A program made the position numbers and the translations under genes. This document shows positions 42,014 to 50,183 of a stretch of DNA of 64,000 bases, piece by piece. Location: positions 868,001-932,000 of the forward strand of contig NZ_CP088298.1 in assembly GCF_021117425.1 (NCBI RefSeq), written 5' to 3'. Source of the stretch: Brevibacterium zhoupengii (GTDB lineage: Bacteria > Actinomycetota > Actinomycetes > Actinomycetales > Brevibacteriaceae). How positions within the stretch are numbered: the first letter of the stretch is position 1; each line of letters starts with the position of its first letter. Under the pieces are notes generated by a model, which was not told the origin of the DNA, made no database searches, and saw nothing but the letters and a program-made list of their open reading frames with translations.

Positions 42014-42873
42014 GCTACTCCACCACCGCCGAGGTGAAAGCCGGCAACCGTGTCATCGCCTGGTTCACGCCCCAGCTCCCGCTGGCTCGGGTCGCGGTAT
42101 TCCGCGTCATCGTCTACATCTTCGTCATCATCGACGTGCTCACCATCTCCGCCGACGTCATCCCGCACGGCTGGACTCCCGAGCTCTATCAGCCCCTGTG
42201 GCTGGCCAGATTCCTCCACATCCCACCCGTCAGCGTCCTCGGCGCACAGATTCTGTTGGCCGCGATCATCGTCTTCTCACTGCTGGCGGCCGCCGGAATC
42301 CTCCAATGCATCAGCGGCTGGGCCGTGGCGATCACCTTCGGGCTGTGGATGTTCTACACGCAGGGCTACGGCTACGTCGCCCACGACCACATGGCACTCG
42401 TCATCGCCGCCGTGGTGCTGCCGACGGTCGGAATCGCACGGTTCCGCGATGTGGGAGCCACCTCGGCGAAGGCAGGGTGGGCACTGCGGGTCGTGCAGAT
42501 CTCCGTCGTCCTCACCTACTTCTACTCGGTGGTGATGAAGTGGATCGCCTCGGGCAACATCACCCACTGGGCCAACGGGGCTGTGATCATCTGGGCGCTG
42601 ATGCGCCGTGGTGCCGAATGGTCGAAGCCGTTCCTTGAGATGCCGGGCCTGCTCATCGCCGGGCAGTGGGCAACTCTCGTCTTCGAATTCCTCTCACCGA
42701 TCGTGCTGTTCTTCAAGGGCAAGTGGCTCTACGGTGCCGTCATCTTCTTCATGCTCTTCCACCTCATGACCTACATCGCCCTGGGCATCCACTTCCTCCC
42801 GACCGTCATCTGCTGGGCGGCGTTCCTGCCCCTGGAGAAGCTCGTGCCGAAGCGGTTCGCGGCGACTCGCTGA
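42010..42873 (+). CDS. HTTM-domain (vitamin K-dependent carboxylase-like) membrane protein
   Basis: The 287-residue protein has about seven transmembrane helices with the HTTM pattern (RVAVFRVIVYIFVIIDV, WTPELYQPLWLARFLH, a central YGYVAHDHMAL and a late FHLMTYIALGIHFLP). HTTM proteins include gamma-carboxylases and bacterial relatives of unknown activity. It is translationally coupled to the membrane protein upstream. The substrate is unknown; a role in modifying the partner is speculation. Confidence 0.82.
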   Translation: MSYSTTAEVKAGNRVIAWFTPQLPLARVAVFRVIVYIFVIIDVLTISADVIPHGWTPELYQPLWLARFLHIPPVSVLGAQILLAAIIVFSLLAAAGILQCISGWAVAITFGLWMFYTQGYGYVAHDHMALVIAAVVLPTVGIARFRDVGATSAKAGWALRVVQISVVLTYFYSVVMKWIASGNITHWANGAVIIWALMRRGAEWSKPFLEMPGLLIAGQWATLVFEFLSPIVLFFKGKWLYGAVIFFMLFHLMTYIALGIHFLPTVICWAAFLPLEKLVPKRFAATR

Positions 42874-42891
42874 CCGGTCCGCAGTGACGCG

Positions 42892-43779
42892 CTAAGTGTC
42901 TTGCCGCAGGGCGTCGAGCACGCGTTTGACGGCTGCACGCTCGGCGGTGTCGGGGGCGATGACCGCCACAACCCAACGTGTGGTCGCGACCCCCGTCAAC
43001 GGGAGAAGCGTGAGCCCGGCGCCCTTCGGGGTCGTGAATCGCGGCAGCAGGGCGACCTGGTCACTCGAGGACACGATCGCCTCGATGAGTCGGTTGTCCC
43101 GGATGCGCTGAGTGACCTCGAGCTCGCGTCCGGTGACATGTTCTATCGATGTCAGGATCGTGGCGAAGGGGAAGCCGTGAGGCACGCTGATCCACCGAGC
43201 ATCGACGAGATCCTCCGGCGTCAGCTCGTCCCGTCCGGCCAGCGGGTGGGTATCTGCGACCGCGACGTCGATGGGTTCGGTCGCCAGGGACTCGACGCTC
43301 AGCCCGTTGGTCCCCGCGGGTCGTTCGGAGATGAGGCTGTGGGCGACGACGATGTCGACGTCGGAGGTCAGGCCCGCGAATTCGTGTTCGGCCAGGTCCA
43401 CGTCGACGGTGCGCAGGGTGATCTTCGGGCTCGTCTCTCGCAGCTGCCGGAGCGCAGGGGGCACCAAGTAGGTCAGAGCGCTGGGAAGTCCGGCAATCCG
43501 GACTTCTCCGGAGGCCTCGCCGAGGTAGTCCTCCCAGTCCGCTTCCACGCGGGCAAGTGCCGAGGCCACGTCCCGTCCTCCGGCAGCCAGGAGTCGCCCG
43601 GCAGGCGTGAGCTTGAGACTGCGACCGGCAGGTTCGACGAGACGATGTCCGACCTCCCTGGTTGCTTGCTTGAGCTGCTGGGACACCGCCGAAGGCGTGC
43701 GGAACGTGGCTTCGGCGACAGCCGTGACGCTGCCGCGTTCGTCGAGTTGGCGCAGCAGTTCGAGGTGCCTGGGATCCAT
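42892..43779 (-). CDS. LysR-family transcription regulator
   Basis: The 295-residue regulator has an N-terminal winged helix (MDPRHLELLRQLDERGSVTAVA then TPSAVSQQL) and the periplasmic-binding-like effector domain (about 90-295). It is divergent from an EamA exporter, the classical layout for LysR control of the neighbour. TAGCAT lies 6 bases before the ATG. One of two GCTACAAG repeats (43788-43795) overlaps that -10 box, so autoregulation is likely. Confidence 0.9.
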   Translation of the reverse strand: MDPRHLELLRQLDERGSVTAVAEATFRTPSAVSQQLKQATREVGHRLVEPAGRSLKLTPAGRLLAAGGRDVASALARVEADWEDYLGEASGEVRIAGLPSALTYLVPPALRQLRETSPKITLRTVDVDLAEHEFAGLTSDVDIVVAHSLISERPAGTNGLSVESLATEPIDVAVADTHPLAGRDELTPEDLVDARWISVPHGFPFATILTSIEHVTGRELEVTQRIRDNRLIEAIVSSSDQVALLPRFTTPKGAGLTLLPLTGVATTRWVVAVIAPDTAERAAVKRVLDALRQDT

Positions 43780-43787
43780 GCGCCCAT

Positions 43788-43814
43788 GCTACAAGAATGA
43801 AGTTCAGCTACAAG
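43788..43814. promoter_or_regulatory. Candidate LysR operator: direct repeat GCTACAAG
   Basis: GCTACAAG occurs at 43788-43795 and 43807-43814, a 19-base period, between the divergent lysR and eamA genes. The first copy overlaps the lysR -10 box. Confidence 0.5.
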
Positions 43815-43869
43815 GTCTGTGAAGAATAATTCGATTGTGTTAACAGTCAGTGCGCAGAACAATGGAGTC

Positions 43870-44814
43870 ATGTCGTTCAAGCACTGTCTTCTCGCCGCCT
43901 CGGTGGCCGTCATGTGGGGGCTGAATTTCCTCGCAATCGATCTCTCCCTCGATCAGTTCCCGCCCTTCTTCCTCGTTGCCCTGCGCTTCGCCGTGCTCGC
44001 GCTACCCGCTCTGCTCTTCATCCCGAAGCCGGATGTGAAGTTCCGGTGGATCGTAGGCTATGGACTCGGCTTCGGTCTCCTGCAGTTCCTCTTCCTCTAT
44101 TGGGCGATGGCGGCGGGTATGCCGGCAGGACTTGCTTCCCTCGTGCTTCAGGCCTCGGGGCCGTTCACGGTGCTGCTGGGAATGACGTTCCTGCGCGAGC
44201 GGGTCCGGGGATCGCAGATGGCTTTCCTCATGGTGGCCATGGCCGGCTTGGGTGTCGTCGGCTGGCAGCGCCTCGATTCGAGCGCGAGCTTCCTGCCGTT
44301 CCTCCTCACCCTCGCTGGCGGTCTGGGGTGGGCGATCGGCAACATATGCAACCGACAGGCCCACTCGGTCGAGCCGGTGAAATTCACGATGTGGATGTCC
44401 GTCATCCCGCCGGTGCCGATGCTCATCCTCTCACTCTTCGTCGAGGGCCCGAGCACGATCGGCCACTCTCTGACGACGCTGCTGACCCCGACCGGTTGGT
44501 TGGGCATCGCTGGCCTCGTCTACACGGTTGTCATCGCCACAATCCTCGGTTCCGGCATCTGGTCATGGTTGATGTCGCGCAATCCGGCCGGAGTCGTTGC
44601 TCCGTTCTCGATGCTGGTGCCGATCGTGGGCATGAGTGCCGCCTGGTTCTTCCTCGGCGAGACAGTGTCGTTCGGTGAGCTGTGCGGGGCGGCGCTCGTC
44701 ATCATCGGCGTCCTCGGCGCGGGGATGCGGGCCGCGAAGGGACCGAAGATTCTCGCCGAGGTGGTTCCTACCGACGTCGAAGACGTGGCCGACGTCCCCG
44801 CGGGGACGCGGTGA
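43870..44814 (+). CDS. EamA/DMT-family exporter under a divergent LysR regulator
   Basis: The 314-residue membrane protein has ten helices and the family start AVMWGLNFLAIDLSLDQFPPFFLVALRF, similar to YdeD/RhaT-like EamA exporters that expel amino acids or related metabolites. The ATG at 43870 has GGAG close upstream; the frame is open to 43819, but that part is not membrane-like. The 3' end of the gene contains the first copy of a 14-bp palindrome, GTCCCCGCGGGGAC. Confidence 0.87.
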   Translation: MSFKHCLLAASVAVMWGLNFLAIDLSLDQFPPFFLVALRFAVLALPALLFIPKPDVKFRWIVGYGLGFGLLQFLFLYWAMAAGMPAGLASLVLQASGPFTVLLGMTFLRERVRGSQMAFLMVAMAGLGVVGWQRLDSSASFLPFLLTLAGGLGWAIGNICNRQAHSVEPVKFTMWMSVIPPVPMLILSLFVEGPSTIGHSLTTLLTPTGWLGIAGLVYTVVIATILGSGIWSWLMSRNPAGVVAPFSMLVPIVGMSAAWFFLGETVSFGELCGAALVIIGVLGAGMRAAKGPKILAEVVPTDVEDVADVPAGTR

Positions 44815-44845
44815 GGACCGAGGCGTCCCCGCGGGGACGCCTCGG
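44794..44845. repeat. Two copies of palindrome GTCCCCGCGGGGAC; second in a 28-bp perfect palindrome
   Basis: The 14-bp palindrome lies at 44794-44807 and 44825-44838. The second is the core of a 28-bp perfect palindrome at 44818-44845, between the convergent exporter and AraC genes, and probably works as a terminator. A third copy lies at 45877-45890, beyond the AraC gene start. Confidence 0.8.
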
Positions 44846-44853
44846 CAGATGGT

Positions 44854-45753
44854 TCATGCGCGTTCGACCGGCAACCACAGCTCGATGGTGGCTGTGCTGA
44901 GATCCGCCGCACGATCGAGGATCGAAACGATCGACGGACCGGGGCGCAGCTGCCACGGATTCGAAGGAAACCACTCACTTGCAGTGGCCGCCCAGGTCGA
45001 CTGCAAGGCCTCAGGGTAGGAGCCAGAGGTCGTGAATACGACCCAGGTGCCGGCGTCGACGTTGATGACGTCCAGGTCCTCCGGCGCCGAGGTGGATGTC
45101 CCGACTGCGACTCCGTGCAGATAGGTGAGTTCGGTGCCTTCCCGGTAGTCCGGGTCGACATCGGCTGTGACCTGGAGCAGCCCGGTGGGCTCTGCTTCGC
45201 TGAGCGCCTTGAGTCGTGCGTGCTCATCAGTCGGCAATGCCTCTATGTGCTCGCGGATATGCGGATTCTCGCCCTCGTGGATGAGGGGCACTCGCTTGGC
45301 ATGACCGATAAGCGAGAATGCCGGTTTGTCGGTGATTCGAGTGTCCATGGAAGAACTCCCTTCGATCGTCAGGCGGAACCTGATGGTTGATTGACTGCGA
45401 AGGGGGCCACCGCTGCGCCGAACCTCCGACGGCCCTGCGCCGTGGACCGCCCGGAACGCCCGGCCGAAAGCTTCCGTCGATCCGTAGCCGAAACGGATGG
45501 CGATGCCCAAAAGCCCGTGTCCGGCGACGACATCGGCAGCGGCCACAGTCATCCGGCGTCGCCGGATATAGACCGAAAGCGGCATTCCCGCCAATGACGA
45601 GAACATGCGCCGCAGGTGGTATTCGGTTGTGCCGAGGTTCCCCGCCAACTTCTCGATGTCGATCCCCGTCTCACCCTCGATCCCTGCGGAACCGGCGCAG
45701 TCTGCGAGATCCGATTCGATGAGGTCGATGAGCGTATTGAGTTCAGCGATCAC
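44854..45753 (-). CDS. AraC-type regulator fused to a GyrI-like effector domain
   Basis: The 299-residue protein joins an N-terminal AraC helix-turn-helix pair (about 30-115, with TEYHLRRMFSSLAGMPLSVYIRRRRM and IAIRFGYGSTEAFGRAFRAVHG) to a GyrI-like small-molecule-binding domain (about 135-299). This is the SoxR/Rob-like arrangement of drug- or stress-sensing activators. GTG at 45753 follows GGGAG; a GTG five codons earlier is possible. The target genes are not evident. Confidence 0.87.
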   Translation of the reverse strand: MIAELNTLIDLIESDLADCAGSAGIEGETGIDIEKLAGNLGTTEYHLRRMFSSLAGMPLSVYIRRRRMTVAAADVVAGHGLLGIAIRFGYGSTEAFGRAFRAVHGAGPSEVRRSGGPLRSQSTIRFRLTIEGSSSMDTRITDKPAFSLIGHAKRVPLIHEGENPHIREHIEALPTDEHARLKALSEAEPTGLLQVTADVDPDYREGTELTYLHGVAVGTSTSAPEDLDVINVDAGTWVVFTTSGSYPEALQSTWAATASEWFPSNPWQLRPGPSIVSILDRAADLSTATIELWLPVERA

Positions 45754-45815
45754 GATGTCTCCCTTCACTCATCAATGCTTCCGCAGAGACGCGCCCCGTC
45801 GCCCGACAATTCCGG

Positions 45816-45861
45816 TTTGAATCAATCATGCGCTCATCTTTGAATCAATCATGCGCTCATC
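45816..45861. repeat. Perfect 23-bp tandem duplication
   Basis: Bases 45816-45838 are repeated exactly at 45839-45861, about 60 bases upstream of the AraC-GyrI start. The core ATCAATCATGCGCTCATC could be a regulator site doubled by a recent slip event. Confidence 0.85.
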
Positions 45862-45876
45862 GTCGCCTGTCGTGAC

Positions 45877-45890
45877 GTCCCCGCGGGGAC
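45877..45890. repeat. Third copy of palindrome GTCCCCGCGGGGAC
   Basis: It is identical to the copies at 44794 and 44825, placed between the AraC-GyrI gene and the aminotransferase gene. Confidence 0.75.
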
Positions 45891-46029
45891 GCGATCGCCA
45901 AACGGACACCCGTCACCACATGCGCGATTCGCGGATACGATCAGCTCATCACAACAAGTGATTGGCCGTACTCAGACAGAATGACCGCGCAGGCCAGCCG
46001 ATTCGCCGCCAGTTCTCAAGGGAGAAGAA

Positions 46030-47211
46030 GTGTCATCGAAGTTCGCCGATCGCATCGCTCGGGTCCAGCCGTCCGCCATCCGTGAGCTGCTGAAATACGG
46101 TGATGACCCTGCGATCACGTCATTCGGCGGTGGCTACCCGGATCCGGGTCTTTTCCCCGTCGCAGAACTCCAGCAGGTCTTCGCCGACGTCCTCGCAAAC
46201 GAAGGCGCGACGGCTCTCCAGTACACCGCCTCGGTGGGGCTGCCTGGACTGCGCGCGCAGATCGCCAAGCGCATGTCGAACCAGGGTGCGGCAACCGATG
46301 CCGACGACGTGCTCGTCCTGCAGGGAGCCCAGCAGGGGCTCGACATCGTGGCGAAACTCCTCATCAATCCCGGCGACGTCATCGTCACGGAGAACCCGAC
46401 GTTCCTCGGTGCCCTCATCGCATTTAACCCCTGCCAGCCCGAGTACGCCGCCGTCGACATGGACTCCGAAGGCATGGACGTCGACGCCCTCGAAGCAACA
46501 CTGCGGTCAACGGAGAACGTCAAGTTCATCTACGTCATCCCCGACTTCCAGAATCCGACGGGAGTCACGCTCAGCCTCGAGCGGCGCCGACGCCTGATCG
46601 AGCTGGCCAACGAATACGACGTCCTCATCCTCGAGGATTCGCCCTACCGCGAACTCCGGTTCGAAGGTCAGCAGCTGCCGACGCTGCGCTCGCTGGACAC
46701 GGAGAACCGGGTCATCCACCTCGGCAGTTTCTCCAAGATCCTCGCCCCAGGCGTGCGCCTGGGGTGGGTGAGCGCGGCACCGGAGATCCTCGACAAACTG
46801 GGCCTGCTCAAGCTCGCTGCCGACACGCAGTCGTCGACCCTGAACATGACCGCCACGACCAGGTTCTTAGAGTCCTTCGACATCGACGCCCACATTGAAC
46901 GCGCCCGTGCCGTCTACCGCGACAAGCGCGATCTCATGCTCTCGTCGATGGCCGAGCATTTCCCCGCCGAGGTGGCTGTGACCACTCCTGAAGGCGGGCT
47001 TTTCACCTGGGTGACCTTCCCCGAAGGCTTCGATGCGGAGGCGTTCATGGCCGAACATGCCCTGCCCGAAGCCGGAGTCGCCTACGTGCCCGGAGGTTCG
47101 TTCTTCCCGACCGAGCAGCGCAGCAACTATGCCCGGTTCAGTTACTCGGGTCAGTCTGACGAGGAGATGGTCGATGCCCTGACCCGGCTCGGTGCCATCC
47201 TGCGCGAGTAG
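46030..47211 (+). CDS. PLP-dependent aminotransferase, class I/II
   Basis: The 393-residue enzyme has the fold type I pattern: FGGGYPDPGLFP near the start, QGAQQGLDIVAKLLINPGDV, PDFQNPTGVT, and the PLP lysine in LGSFSKILAPGVRLGW. The closest groups are 2-aminoadipate or aromatic/branched-chain aminotransferases related to LysN and MocR tails. It has no regulator domain. GTG at 46030 follows GGGAG. The substrate is uncertain. Confidence 0.9.
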   Translation: MSSKFADRIARVQPSAIRELLKYGDDPAITSFGGGYPDPGLFPVAELQQVFADVLANEGATALQYTASVGLPGLRAQIAKRMSNQGAATDADDVLVLQGAQQGLDIVAKLLINPGDVIVTENPTFLGALIAFNPCQPEYAAVDMDSEGMDVDALEATLRSTENVKFIYVIPDFQNPTGVTLSLERRRRLIELANEYDVLILEDSPYRELRFEGQQLPTLRSLDTENRVIHLGSFSKILAPGVRLGWVSAAPEILDKLGLLKLAADTQSSTLNMTATTRFLESFDIDAHIERARAVYRDKRDLMLSSMAEHFPAEVAVTTPEGGLFTWVTFPEGFDAEAFMAEHALPEAGVAYVPGGSFFPTEQRSNYARFSYSGQSDEEMVDALTRLGAILRE

Positions 47212-47267
47212 CTCAAGGCTGATCGGACAGACTAATTGTGCGATCCACTTTAGAATTGCTCCAACAT

Positions 47268-47283
47268 CTGAGATCGTTCTCAG
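47268..47283. promoter_or_regulatory. Upstream operator of the 47.3-54.1 kb operon
   Basis: CTGAGATCGTTCTCAG has perfect CTGAGA/TCTCAG arms and a central CG, the usual layout for LacI-family sites. The reverse complement of its 14-base core recurs exactly at 47339-47352, centre to centre 70 bases, bracketing the promoter. Confidence 0.75.
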
Positions 47284-47299
47284 ATTATGTTGAATACCG

Positions 47300-47329
47300 T
47301 TGACATTCTCATGTTTGCTGCTTCACACT
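47300..47329 (+). promoter_or_regulatory. Promoter of the deglycase/kinase/ABC operon
   Basis: TTGACA at 47300-47305 is a perfect -35 box. CACACT at 47324-47329 gives an 18-base spacer and is the best -10 candidate. The two operator sites lie just upstream and just downstream. Confidence 0.55.
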
Positions 47330-47337
47330 GAATGATA

Positions 47338-47353
47338 CTGAGAACGATCTCAC
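47338..47353. promoter_or_regulatory. Downstream operator of the 47.3-54.1 kb operon
   Basis: CTGAGAACGATCTCAC is the mirror copy of the upstream site (the 14-base core TGAGAACGATCTCA is its exact reverse complement). It lies between the promoter and the first start codon, so bound repressor would block transcription, with looping to the upstream site possible. Confidence 0.75.
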
Positions 47354-47369
47354 ATTCAAAGGAGAAGTG

Positions 47370-48401
47370 ATGACGAAGACTGTTCAGGCCCGTGGCGTCG
47401 TTGGAATGCAGGACACCGTGGTTGAAGATATCAGCGAGGTTGCCAGCGGTAAAACGTTGGATGATGTTGGCGCGTTCGCTAGGGCGAGTGTGGGCGAAAA
47501 GACCTCGGCAATCTACCTGCTAGGTTGCGGGGGGTCGCACTACATGTTCGGCGTCATTAAATATCTATTGGACGCCTCGCCAGTTCCCGTGGTTGCTATG
47601 AATTCTGCCGAATTCGCAGCAAGGTACCCGCGGGGCCTCGGGGAAAATGCGGTCGTGATCGCTTCATCCACTCATGGCACGACGTTAGAGACAGCGGAGG
47701 CTATCAAAATATCGAGGACATCAGGGTCTCCGGTGCTTTTGGTCTGCCAGAATAATGACAACGCTTGTGCCGAGAATGCCGAATTTGTTGTCAATCACAA
47801 CGGTGTCGAGGCAAAGCAAGTCCTGCTCTGCGTCATCGCTTATGAGCTATTGGCCGCATTCGGCGTTACATCCGAATCGATTCCCACGCCAGCGGTTCTT
47901 GCAACCTACGGACGGGTGTTTCCTGAAGCAAATAGAATATGGGACCGGCAACTCGAAAGGATTGCCCAAGCTATCGCTAATACGTCTGACGCGACGTTCA
48001 TTGTGGGAGCGGGCCCAAACGAAGGTGCCTCCGATACCTTGGCGGCTTGCTATTTAATGGAGATGCAGAATATAGTTGCGGTCGCCTCGGGTGCTAACGA
48101 TTTTCTTCACGGGACACACGAGATGGTAAGCGAGAATACGAAGCTAATCATCTTCCTCGGCGAAGATTCTACTCGTTCAATCGCCGAAAGAGCCGCGGAA
48201 TTTGGCCGCCGTTTCAGTGCGGACTCCCAAGTTCTCGACAGTGCTGATCTGCCGATGACTGGCGTTGATCCGGTTCATAGAGGAGTCGTCTCCGCACTAC
48301 TCTACGCCAGCTCGGTCATCGCATTCCTCGCCAAAAAGGTCGAACGCATAACCGAGACGCCACTTATCACCCGCAAGTACATGTGGAAGATCGAATACTG
48401 A
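47370..48401 (+). CDS. SIS-domain sugar-phosphate deglycase, FrlB/FraB type
   Basis: The 343-residue protein has two SIS domains and resembles FrlB and FraB, which split phosphorylated fructosyl-amino acids into glucose 6-phosphate and amino acid. Landmarks are LGCGGSHYMFGVIKYL, SSTHGTTLETAEA and the FrlB-like C-terminus RKYMWKIEY. The catalytic pair known in FraB, Glu and His 16 residues apart, is present as Glu231 (LMEMQ) and His247 (FLHGTHE). AAAGGAG precedes the ATG. It is the first gene of the operon, next to a sugar kinase. The exact substrate is unknown. Other SIS enzymes, such as isomerases, are less likely given the full-length match from memory. Confidence 0.87.
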   Translation: MTKTVQARGVVGMQDTVVEDISEVASGKTLDDVGAFARASVGEKTSAIYLLGCGGSHYMFGVIKYLLDASPVPVVAMNSAEFAARYPRGLGENAVVIASSTHGTTLETAEAIKISRTSGSPVLLVCQNNDNACAENAEFVVNHNGVEAKQVLLCVIAYELLAAFGVTSESIPTPAVLATYGRVFPEANRIWDRQLERIAQAIANTSDATFIVGAGPNEGASDTLAACYLMEMQNIVAVASGANDFLHGTHEMVSENTKLIIFLGEDSTRSIAERAAEFGRRFSADSQVLDSADLPMTGVDPVHRGVVSALLYASSVIAFLAKKVERITETPLITRKYMWKIEY

Positions 48402-49231
48402 TGACGGTAGTAGTCGTCGGTGACAACATCGTGGACGTGTTCGAGGATCTCGAGACTGCATCAGTCGGTGGCAATTGCCTCAATGTAGCGGTCAACTTGG
48501 AACGTTCAGGAATACCGACACGATACATCGGAAATGTCGGTGCTGATGAACTTGGAGCTGCTGTACTGGCTGAAGTGCAGTCAACCGGGCTGAGCGTCGA
48601 GCATGTGCAACGAATCCCCGATGGCTCGACTGGATACGCGATGATTCATCTCGTTGACGGAGATCGACAGTTTGGGGACTTCGATCGGGGCGCTGGCGTT
48701 GTTCGCATCGGCGATGAACAATGGAATGCCCTATCCGGCGCAGACCTTATTCACACAAGCTATTCCTCCGAATTGGAGGACGATGTTGAGCGGCTTAGTC
48801 GGATTGCGCCCCTGGCCTTCGATTTCGACTCCCATATCGATGATGACTACGCTCGCTCGCTATCTCCATATGTCACGCACGGCTTCTTCTCTGCGTCTGA
48901 CCGGAACGAAGCGGAGATTGACCGACATGCCCAGGAACTCATCTCGGCAGGGATGAAGACGGTCACGATGACGCGCGCCGATCGTGGTGCACTGCACTAC
49001 ACCTTGGAAGGCAAATGGGCTACGGAAGCCGAGGGAATAGTAGCCGTAGACACGCTAGGGGCAGGCGACGCCTTCATCGCCGGCGTCTTGGCTGGCATTG
49101 TTGCCTCGTCTCCCGTTGAAGTCACGCTCCGAAAAGCCACAACGAGGGCCAGCACGGTCTGTACTACGGTCGGGTCGCTGGGACTTTACGTTGACCGGAG
49201 CCTGGTGAAACGGATAACTGCACGCCACTAG
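48401..49231 (+). CDS. PfkB-family sugar kinase, FrlD-like
   Basis: The 276-residue kinase has the N-terminal VGDNIVDVFED and GGNCLNVAVN (23-32) motifs and the C-terminal DTLGAGDAFIAG with catalytic Asp223, the ribokinase/PfkB signature. The start and GGN motif are similar to fructoselysine 6-kinase FrlD. It is expected to phosphorylate the imported conjugate before the deglycase acts. The ATG overlaps the deglycase stop (TGATG), showing close coupling. Base composition is lower in GC than the flanks. Confidence 0.87.
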   Translation: MTVVVVGDNIVDVFEDLETASVGGNCLNVAVNLERSGIPTRYIGNVGADELGAAVLAEVQSTGLSVEHVQRIPDGSTGYAMIHLVDGDRQFGDFDRGAGVVRIGDEQWNALSGADLIHTSYSSELEDDVERLSRIAPLAFDFDSHIDDDYARSLSPYVTHGFFSASDRNEAEIDRHAQELISAGMKTVTMTRADRGALHYTLEGKWATEAEGIVAVDTLGAGDAFIAGVLAGIVASSPVEVTLRKATTRASTVCTTVGSLGLYVDRSLVKRITARH

Positions 49232-49280
49232 ATGTTTAATCCGAAACTTAGCATTTTCATTGAATTACAAAGGAGTAGAA

Positions 49281-50183
49281 ATGAAGAAGCGATTACTGGC
49301 ATTACCAGCCATTTTGAGCCTGGGGCTACTCACCGCCTGTGGGGCTTCCTCTGCTGACGAGGCTCAGAAGAGTGAAGATGCTTCGCCGGGTGCTTCAGTC
49401 TCGGCTGAAAAAGATGAAGCTGTCGCTGGCAGCGTTCCGGATGAATTCGCCGAAGGGGTCAACGTCGCGGTCTACAACGATTGGGCGCCAGAAGAGTACG
49501 TTGAAAATGGGGAATTCAAAGGATGGTCCGTCCAACTTGCTCAAATTTGGTCACAGAAAATGGATGTTGAATTTTCTCTCAGCGGAAGCGGATTCGATTC
49601 CATCGTTCCAGGGCTGGATAACGGTCGTTATGACATGGCCGTAGCGAGCCTCGGTGTCACAGATGAACGCTTGAAGACCCTAGATTTTGTTCCGATGCAG
49701 GAAGAGGGAACCTCGTTCGCTTGGTCTAAAAACAACCCTGACAAGGCGGTAAAGGAGACTAAGGATGCTTGTGGAAAGACTATCGCGGTCCTTACTGGAG
49801 CCTGGGAGTATGACTATCTGACGTCGCACAACGAGGAATTGTGTGGTGCCGATCGGATGGAGATCCAGCAGTTCAAAGACCAGCCCTCGGCAGAACTTGC
49901 AGTGACTTCTAACCGCGTCGATCTGGTGGCGGCAGGTTCGGGGAAACTCGGATATGCGGCTAAGCAGTCGGGCAGCCTCGAAGTAGGCGATTTCATCGTA
50001 GACGCGGTATACAACGGTGTGGGAGTTCCGAAAGGTAGCCCATTAGGACCGATTCTGCGGGATGCTATGCAGTCGGCTATCGACGACGGAACATATGGAG
50101 AGCTCCGCCGTGACTGGGGTGCCAACGAAGAAGGCGATCTCAAGGAAGCAGTCCTGATCACAGAAAACAACCCGAACGGGTGA
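49281..50183 (+). CDS. Amino-acid-type solute-binding lipoprotein
   Basis: The 300-residue protein starts at ATG 49281 after AAGGAG, with a lipoprotein signal (LLTAC, Cys20), then a Ser/Glu/Asp-rich linker and a family 3 (polar amino acid) binding domain (about 55-300). The domain contains GFDSIVPGLDNGRYDMAVASLGVTDERLKTLDFV, as in glutamine, lysine or opine receptors. It belongs with the permease and ATPase that follow. The use of an amino-acid-type receptor suggests the ligand keeps a free amino acid part. Confidence 0.9.
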   Translation: MKKRLLALPAILSLGLLTACGASSADEAQKSEDASPGASVSAEKDEAVAGSVPDEFAEGVNVAVYNDWAPEEYVENGEFKGWSVQLAQIWSQKMDVEFSLSGSGFDSIVPGLDNGRYDMAVASLGVTDERLKTLDFVPMQEEGTSFAWSKNNPDKAVKETKDACGKTIAVLTGAWEYDYLTSHNEELCGADRMEIQQFKDQPSAELAVTSNRVDLVAAGSGKLGYAAKQSGSLEVGDFIVDAVYNGVGVPKGSPLGPILRDAMQSAIDDGTYGELRRDWGANEEGDLKEAVLITENNPNG

